NCBI GenBank assembly: GCA_024138025.1
Contig: JAMXBD010000023.1
Coordinates: forward strand, 558,001-622,000
Reading direction: 5' to 3'
Length of the DNA stretch: 64,000 nucleotides
Origin: Combretum micranthum
Taxonomy: Eukaryota; Streptophyta; Magnoliopsida; Myrtales; Combretaceae
Part shown: positions 50,866 to 62,800 of the stretch, piece after piece
Layout of the letters: every line of letters begins with the position of its first letter
Numbering within the stretch: position 1 is the first letter of the stretch
Translations under genes and position numbers: made by a program
Notes under the pieces: model-generated
Database searches by the model: none
The model's input: only the letters and a program-made list of their open reading frames with translations
What the model was told of the DNA's origin: nothing

Positions 50866-53800
50866 ATGCAGATGACACAGCAATATATATAACAGGCACA
50901 GTCAGTTCATCAAAAAACTTAAACTAGTAGATGAAATTTGATGCAGTACATACATGTCCATAGAAGGAGCAATACTTGTACAAATATTTCATAGACAACT
51001 AAGTCAAAGTAAGAGAAGATACTAAACATCTAAAAATTTACCAAAAGAATAAGGCATTAGACACCTGAACATATAGCTGAATCAATCTGCGCACAGACTT
51101 CGGGAACCAACAAGGCAACATTTGTACAAGTGAAGTGTCACGGCCAGCAGAGAAAAAGATATTCTCTCTCCAGTTTAGATAATCTGATAAAGCTGAAGTG
51201 CCTAACACTTCACAATCAGTGAAAAAAATTGTATTACCAACCAAAAGAAGAAACTTTTTCTTAGAGACAAGTTATTATCCATAATAGTGTACCTAGGAGT
51301 AAAAAAAATCGTAGCACGTATTTAAGAAAAGAAAAGTAACTGACCATTTTTAACATTATTACCACCGAAGTTGGAGTTCATATCTTGCCCCAGACATACC
51401 GCTACAAAAGTACGCCACAGTGAAGGGTAATGTTGCAAAATTGGTTTCAGGTTTTCCAATGTACACTGTGCAGAGGTACTCTGTCTTTTGACACTGCCAG
51501 TGTTCAGGCAATTTTGTATTGGGACATTAGCAAACATCAAAGTTGCCAACGCTGCTAATTCTTCCCCTCTTTCAGCAATATCATCAACAGTATGTATAAT
51601 TCCATCAGCCTCTGCCACTCCAAGACTATTGCCAGGAACTAAATTTGGAGTAGTTATGGCACGAGAATTACAGAAGGAAGCATCATACTCACAACCTTTC
51701 ACTCTGGAAAACAGCAACCACATTGCCCATTGACAATCCCCCTAGCAGTCAGTTGAAAAAGAAAAAGAATCATGGACAGTTGAGGGGATAGCATTTATAA
51801 CTTCAAACTGGTCTCATTGAACAAGCAAATACTTCTATTACATCTATGACTGACAACTCATCAAGACCACTAGAGCATATTTTTAATTCAAAGAACTTTA
51901 AATAAAGCATCCAAATAAATGCTATTCCTTAAGTACTTACAAATAATATCAATAAATAAATAAATACATAAGATGTGTTTATGTTGCATATAATTCAAGG
52001 AAAGACTTAAAACAAATGTAGGCTTTTGTTTCATCCTTGGTCACCACAGCATCTTTTCTCTTAAGTGGAATTATTCAACAGAAAAATTGTAAGCTAAGCT
52101 GCTTTTCCTCTAGATTTTGTTCTTGAGTCATGTTGCCGTTTCTCTATGTTCCACCTGCTGCAAGACCCTTTCTACATATTTTTTTTTCTTTTAATTCCAT
52201 TGATTTAAAAAAAGATATAAATAAATTAAAAAATAAAAACCCACTAGTAGTTCTTACTCCAAGACTGATACAGCTGGCAAAAAAAATAAAGATTGATGCT
52301 TCCACCACTGAAGCAGAATCACTGAGAAAGATAATTTTTACTTCATCATATGTTGCATGAAAAACACAGCATGAAGTTAGTTTCGGAAGACAATGATAGC
52401 AATGCCAAGCATCTTGATTATCATCCAGTCCTAGAAGCAAATGCAATACCATGGATTAATTTACAAGATTTAATACAAGCAAATCACAATAACACCCTTC
52501 TATTTGATACCCAAGTTAGTAAGGATTTGGGTTTAAGGCAAATGCAGGTAAATCAGAGTGTTGCTTCATGTAGGCCATCATCAACAACATTGACCATTTT
52601 CCCACCCCGTAAATGAAGGTTTGGGGCTAAAAATGAAAACAAAATCATAATCAGCACACTAGAATTATAGCTTTTTTGAGATCCACAATGAGCAACCACA
52701 AGTGAACATTTAAGGTGGAAGAAGTAAAAAATTTCACTGCAGGCAAGAAGGTGAGCACAATAATAATAAAAAGACAAAAATTGATTGAGCAAACCTTAAC
52801 TCTAGAAATTAAGCTTTTGTTAATGGCACATGCAAGTGTACAAGCATCCCAACCATATGACAACTTTAGGGAAGTGATTGATTAAAACTTTGTCGTTATG
52901 CAACTCCTCTACAACCAATCTTTTACTGCTGTGAGTAAGCCATCTAAATATCAATAAAGCGAAGGGGGGTAAATTTCAAATTATAACAATTCATACACAT
53001 ACAAGTATTCAGCAAAAGCAACAAAGATAATACTTTTCAGACAGAACTAATGACCACAGAAATTCTTATCTATACATGGAGAAACTTACAACAGCTTCCT
53101 GGAATGAAACAAGTGAATCCTTGTCGATAACCAACTCATGATGATCAAGGTAAAGGTCCAGCAGGTTTGGCAAGTTATATTCCACACAATGATGCACAAT
53201 TACTTTATGTAAACCATGTATACTTGCTGGGGAAGATCTATTTGTCTTTGAAGCTTCACCATATGATGAGCTCTCAAGCATTCCATCTCCAAAAGAGATC
53301 TTATCCTCCTTTTTTATATAGCCAGCTCGGGCTAGAATGGGCACAATCTCAGAAGAACTCTCCCAATATTCTCTCATAAAGATGAGTTGTTTTGCAAGAA
53401 GTGGCTCCATGTGCATCCGTAGCCACATTGAGCAAATTAAATCAGCTGAAAAATTGAAAAGTTTAACATCTGGAACATCCATGCATACAGCATCCAGATC
53501 ATCAAGAGGGCTTGAGAAATGATCACTGAATGAAACTTGTCTGTGATGTCCAACCACTGCATGGAGCAGCAAGCCATCCAAACTGATTTGGATTCTCCCA
53601 TCTGATAATGTGGCTGCAGGGATCAGATCCAAGAGTTTAGCAACCTCTTCCCAATCATTGTGGGATATATAGTACTCAAGTTGTGACTCCCATAGAACAT
53701 GAACTCCCATAGAAGAGGTTGATCCAGCACTATCTGAATCAAATAAAAGTTTCCAGGTGAGAGGCTGTTGAGTCCATCATCCACTCGAATTCTAGAGTAT

Positions 53801-56800
53801 GGACACATTTCCATTAAGAGATTGTATTTAAAAAAAAAAAAAAAAACCTTTCTACAAGGAGAACTAATCAAAAGCAATCAAATTCTCATTGCTGCCTTTT
53901 TTATAGCAGTAATTCAGCTTGTGATCTACTGAAAGGAGATGTTATAAATACATGTTATGTGGAAAGGTATTAATATGCTAAACAACTAATAGCGCATACA
54001 CTTGACTAAATGGAATTGCGCTGTAATATAACAGCTACCACTAAAGAATAGAATATAGCTATAATAAAATGGCTATTCCATGGTTTAATAGACCGAAACA
54101 AAATTATCAAAGTTGTTTAGTTGGTAGAATGTTTTTAAGAATTAGAATGGTTTAGGAAAATCCTATAACGCCACTATATATAATTACGAAATCATCATTA
54201 AATAAGGAGATAAACAACAAAGAATATGCAGTACCATATATTAAAACTTCACATTTTAATAAATGTGCATGTATACATATAAATATATATGTCATATTAC
54301 AACATAGCAAAACATCTTATACTATCATATGAAGAAATTGTATGACCAACTGGTCCAAATAAAAATTACACAAATACAAATTACACAAAAATAATTACTA
54401 GACTACCGATGTCAAATTATCATGTAGGACATACAACTCATGCTTGTATATGAACCACATATAGTACATGCAACTCATGTACAAATAGACACAATTTAGG
54501 TATTTGAACATTAGTTGCATGTAGGATAAGCAATTCATGTACAAATACATGAGTCGTGTTTATTACACACGATTTAACATTCGTATTTTGGTAATTATTT
54601 ATGTGTAATTTGTATTTAAGTAATTTTTCTTTAAAAGTTTGTAAACATATGTTTTATCCCTATAATATGTTATACTCCAACATAACAAATCATGCACACG
54701 CGCACATACATACATACATATACACCCATCAACATATGCATATACTATATATTACATAATATTATGACTATACATATATTTGCATATGTGTGTGTGTAAA
54801 CATGGGCACGCACGCATATACGTATAATACAATATGTAATGATATATACATGTATATATACGTACACACAAAGTGCAATACATCATAATAGAATATAAAA
54901 AGTATATAAAGAACAATGTATTTATAATGCTATATCTCCTTTATTGTTATTATTAAAGAATACAAGGAATTTTTTACTCGTACCTTTCTCTTATCCCTTA
55001 AATTACATATATGCCCTTAAAAATTATTATCTAAATTAATTGAAACTGTTAAAATTAATGTTGCAACCATCTGATCTAAAAACTTAAACTTATAGATATA
55101 GTGAGCTATTATATTTATTATGTAACACTCTTCTCATTTATAGACTGAAACTTTGATTAAGTAACATCAAGTTGACAATTTAACTATATAGGATTGTAAC
55201 GAATGTGCAAAGATTCAAACCTATAACTTCCTACTCTTATATCATATTAAAGTTAGCACAGTAACCATATAATCTAAAAAGCTTATAGATATGATACAAG
55301 CTGTTGTATTCATTATGTAACAGAAACAAACTAATAAGATTTAATGGGAGGCTTTTTTTAGGAACAACTCTTGGGTCTTTCTTTGATTTTAGAAAGTTGT
55401 CTTCGAATTGTTTTAGAAGATTTTAACACCACACGCTCTGTTCAAGAAAGTTTAGGTGAAATAGAAGATCTGATCAAGCTATTATAGATTTTAAGGATTT
55501 TTTTGGATAGTATTGAACTAAATGACTTTCGTTTTAGTGACAACCTCTACTCGTGGCCCAACAAGCAACTGGAAAATCCTACTCTCAGAAAAATAGATCA
55601 AGCCTCAGTTAACCAGTAATGGCTCATTAAGTTTCAAATTTTGAAGCAAATTTTCTCACCCATTTCTAGGACAACTCACAATGCATGGTCTATGGTGATT
55701 TTGCCCCTGCAAGGCGTAAGTCCCTTTTTAAGTTTTTTTTTACCTTTAGGAGAGGATATTGATTTATGAAGTTAGTTCCCAAATCTAGATGACCAACGTT
55801 ACGAGATCAAAGCTTTATCAAGTTGTACAAAAGCTAAAGCTCCTCAAAGCTGACCCAAAGAAGTTGAATAATAGGTGATTCTCTAGCATCTAAAATCGTG
55901 TCATCTAAGCGAGAGATTCACCAACAGCCATCTAATCATCAATTCGGCAAGGAGATACATCTGTCTTGCAAGATGAGAATGAGGCTTTTTAGAATTATTA
56001 CTTGCTAAGAAATGCAAAGAAGTGCCTCTTCAAATAAAAGTCTAGAATCAACTAGCTCAAACTTGGAGATAGGAATACATCCTTCTTCCATAGAGCTATG
56101 GTCCAACACCATTACCAAAGCTCAATTAGCTCTTTAAAGAGGGAAGATGGCTCTATGGCCATGATTAGCCAAGAAATAAAAGCTGAAATTGTTGCTCACT
56201 TTTCAAAGCTGTTTATTCAACAAGAATCTAGCCATAATCTTTCTAGTGTTGAAAATTTGATTTCTTGGAAGTTGAACAGCTCGTAGATCAACTTTCGCAA
56301 GATCTCGTTTTCTAATGAAGATATTAAAAATGCTATCTTCAGCTAGCCCAATTGTAAAGCTCCAAGACTAGATAGAATAACACCAAATTTTTCAAAATTG
56401 ATTGGCCAATTATTGGACAAGAGATCATTGCTGCCATCAAAGAATTTTTTCAAATAGCATAGTTATTACTTTAGTTCCCAAAGTTCCAAATGCTACCAAG
56501 CTCTATGCCTTCAGGCCTATCTCTTGTTGCAATGTGCTATACAAGTCCATTTCAAAAGTCCTTCCCGGCTCAAACAAGTCTTAAGCTCTCTTGTGGGAAA
56601 ATAATAGTCAGCCTTTATACCTATGACAAAGATCTCTAATAATATTTTCATTACCCAAGAGTCAGTCCACGGCTACCATCGTAACAAGGTTCTCCAAGAT
56701 GTGCTATCAAAGTTAATATTTCAAAGGCTTACGATATTGTAAGTTGGAAATCTTTTGAGAAAGTACTGAGTGCATAGATTTTCCTCCTTTTTTTCAAGAA

Positions 56801-59800
56801 CTTGTTAGTACAATGCTTCTCTATACCAAAATTCTTTTTCAACTTTAATGGTGAACTTGTGGGTTATATCTCAAGCCAAAGAGGTCTATACCAAGTTAAT
56901 CCTATTTCATCTCACCTTTTTACTAGAAATGGAAGCTTCATCTTGCATGTTCTGGAGGAAGGTTGGTGCCTATCTTTTTCCTTCCGTTAGATATGTAAAG
57001 AAGAGAAAATCATTCGCCTTTGTTTTGTGGATGGCCTTTTGGTTTTTTGCAGGGGTAACCGGCCTTTTACCCTATCCGTTCATAGGGTTCTAAGGGAGTT
57101 CCAACTTCCTTTGGGCTTGGGTGAAAATCCGGTAAAAAGTGAATTTTGTTCTCAAATGTTGACATGCCAATCAAGGAGGCAACTTTGACAATTCTTAGCT
57201 TTCAAGAAGGTGCTTTCCCCATACGCTAGTTAGGTGTCCCTCTCATTTCATCTAAATTAAGAAGGGAAGATTGCGGTTTGTTGATCTCTAAAATCATTGC
57301 TCATATAGAAGCTTAGACAAGTAAGTTTCTTTCCTACGCCGGGAGATTACAACTTTAAAAGTTAATGCCTTTTTCAATGCAATGTATCGGGCATCTATTT
57401 TTCTACTCACTAAGAAACTTGTGATACAATTGAACAATTAATAAGAAATTTTCTTTTCAGTGGAAGCCTAAACATTGCTTCAAAAGCAAAGGTGAGATGG
57501 GAAAAGTGTATTCCCCTCCAAGTGAAGGTGATCTCAGGATCACAAAACTTGAAATTTGAAATAAGGCAGCACAATTGAAGCATATATGGCATCTCTATAG
57601 TAATGGTGTAAGAGGTATTTAAGTAGACTAGGTCGATAACATCTCCACCTTCTAGACTTGGTGTAAACTTTTGGATTTAAGAAGCTTAGCTTAACAATTT
57701 TTTGAATGGAAAGTTGGAAATGGATTGTCCATATCTCTCTAGTGAGATTATTTGCTCCCACTAGGACCCTCAACGATGTCTTCAAAGTTAAGGAGATAGC
57801 ATCATCTAGTCTTCCCCTAAATGCAAGGCTTTGCTGTTTGATTGATAATCATCTTGGATAATTCCAAAATCCTCTTTCTAGAGGAATCTTAATATACCCA
57901 TAAATTTGCAGCCTAATCCCTTAAGGAAGATGAACTAATATGGCAACCTTCTTCCGATGGTAGATTCTGTATCAGAGTGCTTATCATGCTCTCAACCCTC
58001 GAGGCTCCTTGGAGCCCTGGTTCAAAATGGTGCAAACAAGGATATTATTTCAAGGCGTAGCTTTATTCTTTAGCTAGCTATCAATAAAAAGATATATACG
58101 CTTGATAAGCTGTCTACACAGGAACTTACATCTACCACAATCTTGCTATTTTTGTAATTTAAGCGTGGAGTCTCATAAGCACTTATTCTTTATCTGTCCA
58201 CTCCCTTGGTCAATTTGGTCACTAATTATTGACTCCTTACATTATCACCCTACTCAAGGAGCTTTGGATAGTCTATCTTAATCCCTATCTTCTCAGCTCA
58301 CTAATAGATAAAAATCTAGTTTTGGTGCAACTGTTTATTGCATATGGAGGGTAAACCATTCCATTCGATTGGGACAACATCCCGAATGTTTCTATTCCAG
58401 CAAGGCTTATTTTGAATTGTACTTCTGTATTGAGTAGGGTTTTGACTTTATTCAGTTTGTTTGACGTAACAACGTAGGTGGTTTATCCTAGTTTTGAGTT
58501 CTAAATATTGGGCCCTTGCCCTATCCCGCATACAAAATTGTGTACCTTCCTTTGGTTTAATAAATTTTTCGAAATTAATCAAATAAAAAAACTATAATAT
58601 AATATAATATAACCAAACTTGCATACATATACATGTATACACACATACCGCCATATCTATAATGCTACACCTCATATATTATTATAACATTGTGTGTATG
58701 TATATATACATATATACACATATACATGTAGAATACAATATATACAGTGGCATCATGTATATTTATCATATCTTAAGATGGTATATGTTATATGTTTGTT
58801 ATATTTTATATTTAAATTCATGCAATCTATTATATGTTGTATGTTACATGAAAATACCTAAATAATATTATATATAAAGAATATATTATATCATAATGTA
58901 ATACAACATATCAAATGATATATGTAATGCTATAAACCATAACCATATAACATAATTATCACACATAACAAAACAACCACATACATCATATAATATAACA
59001 AAAACTTACACACATACCGCCATATCTATAATGCTACACCTCATATATTATCATACATTGTGTGTATGTATATACATACATATATACACATATACATGTA
59101 GAATACAATATATACAATGGCATCATGTATATTCATCATATCTTAAGATGGTATATGTTATATGTTTTTTATATTTTTATATTTAAATTCATGCAATCTA
59201 TTATATGTTGGATGTTACATGTAAATACCTAAATAATATTATATATAAGAAATATATTATATCATAATGTAATAAAACATATCAAATGATATATGTAATG
59301 CTGTAAACCATAACCATATAACATAATTATCACAACATAATAAAACAACCACATACATAATATACATATATCATATGTATAGAAATGTACAGACATATAT
59401 ATATATATATATATATCAATGCATATGACAAAAATATGTTTATTGAAGAGGGTATGAGCGTAGTATACAGATTTCAATAATTATTTTGTTTTTTTCATGT
59501 TTGAGGTGGGGGTGTGTGTGTGTGTGTTTGTTTGTGGGGAGTGGGGTGGGGTGGGGTGGGGTGGGGTGGGGTGTGTGCGTGTGCGGGGCGTGTGCGTGTG
59601 CGTGGGCGTGTGTGTGTGTGTGGAGGGGGGGACCAAAAATAGTTCCACCAATGAATATTCATAGTTCTCACTAATGAGTAGCTGTTCAACATTTTAAGTA
59701 ATAGAGATTTCTTGTAAAGTTTCTAGGAATGGAATAGCCACACACTCGAGTGAACAGGCTGCAAGTGATGCAGTTATTTCACAGATCTCAGTTTTTAAAT

Positions 59801-62800
59801 TCTTAATTGCATCAAATGGTAAAAAGAACTATTGGAGATAAGACCAACACAATACAACAGGTGTAAGCATAGAAATCTTATATCCCATGAAGAGAAATTC
59901 AACCTTTATAAAATATAATTTCTTTTAGCTAAATGAAAATAAAAGGTAAGAGGACAACTCTCTTTACTTATTCAAGTGATGAAAAAGAATCATCAGTTTC
60001 AGAGACTCAAAAAGAACTAAGATTAAAAAGAAACCAAAAAAGCTAACAACAAAGATTGTCAACCATCCAAGAGAAACAGGCATCCACAGAAGTGCCAACT
60101 TCAGTTAAAAAGTAAAGAATATTACCAAAAATCAATGGGAAAATGTGAGGAAATTTACCCGATCAATGATTTTCTTGTCCCACATGCTCGACCATACAGC
60201 AGCAGCTGCCCAGTATCCAGCATCAGCACCATCTTCATTTACATCCATCGGAGAAGAATCCCCAGTAACATTTAACCAAGAGCCTAGAATAACTCCGTCA
60301 ATTTCACCACACCCAATTTTCTTATTAATGGAAGCAGATGAAAGTGGCAATTGCAAACAGTTCTCTTCATTATCGCTTAAGGTGATTCCTTTCAATTTTT
60401 CCAGCCGGCCTAGGTAAGTTTTCCAAAAACTGCTGCTTGGATAGAGTCTCTTTCATTCCAAGTAGCAAAACCAAAAGGAAAAAAATAATATGATATCAGA
60501 ATTAAGAAAACTTCCAAAATGAACTCTAGTATGATGACAGGTGCTCCCAGACAATGGAATACCTCAATGAGTGTTATCCTCTCCAACAGCTTCCACTCAT
60601 GCGATCCTAAATAACCGCATCTATTCATCTCTTCCAATATTTGCAGTCGCAAAGATCTCCTCACAGTGCCAAAAAGTAATTGCTTCAAGCAGATTTTAAT
60701 GTCTTCTCCAAGCCGTTCAAGAGTTGCCACAGCAAGTTTTGTTTCACCCTGTCAACCACAGCAGTAGCATAAAATTGAATCCCTTTTACTTTAGGGAAAT
60801 TCATAAAAAACATACCTTAAGAAATAGGTCATAAGCGATAGCTCTTCCAATGTCACGGACTTCACTAAAAGTATCAGCCTGCTCATTCTCATTCATCCAA
60901 TGTCTCGAACGGTGGAGGTGCAACTGAAGAACAGCTAAAGGGAGACGACCTGAGAGTAGAGCATCTTTCACCACTGTCCTGAGGTCAAGATTATCCATCT
61001 TCCACCTTGCAACCATCTCCTGAGGATTTTCCAGGGGAATAATATTCCTTCTCAAACTAGTCAAAACTTCATCTGGAGCTTCTTTAGGTACAAGGGCAGA
61101 TGATTTAATTGAATCTTCCGAATCCAAATGGGACCCAGAGGCCAAGGAATTCAGTGATGTCAAAGCCTGATTCTCCATGTCACTGGAGACAAGGGTTGAG
61201 AGAGGTAAAGAATAATCATAACCATCAGATGCCTTCTGGGAAGGTGCATTCATGAGTAAAATAGAAGTAGAATCAGAATCTTCGCGCAATATATTTGTAT
61301 TCGCCAGATCAGGAGGTTCCTCAACAGCCACCTGCAAGGAGGCCCTTTGAGTTATTACATCCTTATATGATTAGCCAATAGCATAGCTTCATAATTATCA
61401 AAAGCATAATACCAATCCCTGGCCTGGCTTTCGAAACTTTGTAACAACACGAAATTGCAAATTACGAATAGCCTCCAAGTAGTAGGCCATCTCATGAAGA
61501 ATTTTTTTTGTCCTTTTTTCATCATGCACTTCCTTTGGTAAAATAGTAGGGAGCGACCATGCTTGATCCTGGCAGCACTCTGTTTCGCAACTTTCTTTCT
61601 TCTGCCACAATAGACCATACATCCGAATTATTTTGGTGGCAAAGGAAGAGGCCAACGCAAGAAGCCTGTCATACATTTCAATGATGTCAAACCCATCATA
61701 TTAAAACGAATTGCATAAGTCCTTGGCCTTGTTAATGCTAACTAACAAAACACAGCCACAGCCTCACAAATCAAAAAGAAAGTCTCTACCACCTAAGTGA
61801 TGAGAAACCATATCAAGAGAAACAATTTTGCAAGATGAGCATTGGATGCACCATCTAATGCACATTTATGAAGGTATATGAATGTAAAGAAAAAGAAAAA
61901 ATGATAGTACTGCTCAAGTGTGTAAGCAGATAAAAAGACACTTGGATGCTACCTTGATGCAGCAGCAACCTCATTATCACTACCACCTTTCCCAAAGAGC
62001 AAGTACGTTGCAGAAAAAAGTATTCTTAGGATGCCTTCTTCAGCAAGATCAACAGCCACAAGCATTTCCAAGGACCTGCACACAACAAAAACCAAATTTA
62101 GAAGGCAAAATGATTGCTTAAAAATTGTTGCATCTGACAACTGGTACTCTCGAAGCAATAGGGGATAAAGGGATAAAAGATAGGGAAAATGCCCAATTTA
62201 ATACCAAACTTTGACGAAAAAGTCAATTAGATATCTGAACTTTAAAAAGTCCAATTTCATACCCAATTAAACTCTTCATACCCCTAAATATTACCCCACT
62301 TAACTTTGTCTCTTTAAATAACGGACATGTATCAGGCAACAATATAACGATGTTAAGTGAGATAGTGTTAAAGGACACGAAAAGTTCTATTGGGTATAAA
62401 ATTAGACTTTTTAAGTTCAAATACCTAATTAATCTTCCATCAAAATTCAGGTATCAAATTGAGCATTCCCCCTAAAAGATAATATGTAAACTCAACCAAA
62501 ATTGACAATAGAAGTGATCTTCATATTGTCCCAGATCACAAGCTATTTCTATCAAATGGCTAATAAAAACCTCCTCAACTGTCATGCATCAGTCTGCATA
62601 TCGCAATGATAGTAACAAATTAGTTTCTCTCCAACTTTCAAGATCCTCAAGGCCCGCATTGTAAATTAGTAAATTTATCCTCATGATGTACACCAATGAT
62701 TGGCACAGCATTTTTAATGGTGAGGGAAGAATTATGAAACAATATGGAAGTCTCTAAACAGGATCAAAAGCACTTGCAAACATAAAGAGTAAGCAGACTG

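Larger units (their letters stand above)
46485..51064 (-). other. 4.6 kb intron of the spatacsin gene with a gypsy fragment and MITE
   Basis: Flanked by YVQ (51065) and GPIGWQS (46484), phase 0. It contains a plus-strand gypsy gag-RT fragment, related segments near 47600 and 50250, a Mutator-type MITE and a (TA)n microsatellite at about 50835-50862. Confidence 0.8.
53734..60158 (-). other. 6.4 kb intron of the spatacsin gene with LINE and tandem duplication
   Basis: The largest intron. It contains AT-rich DNA with degenerate repeats (54380-55330), a LINE ORF2 fragment (55340-58590), a 369 bp tandem duplication (58641-59378), (TA)n at 59395-59416 and a G-rich tract (59509-59630). No host exon was recognised inside. 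Confidence 0.8.

Noticed and set aside
59486..59692. Open frames on both strands rich in Gly/Val/Cys or His/Thr/Pro
   Set aside because: They are translations of the GT/GGGGT microsatellite.
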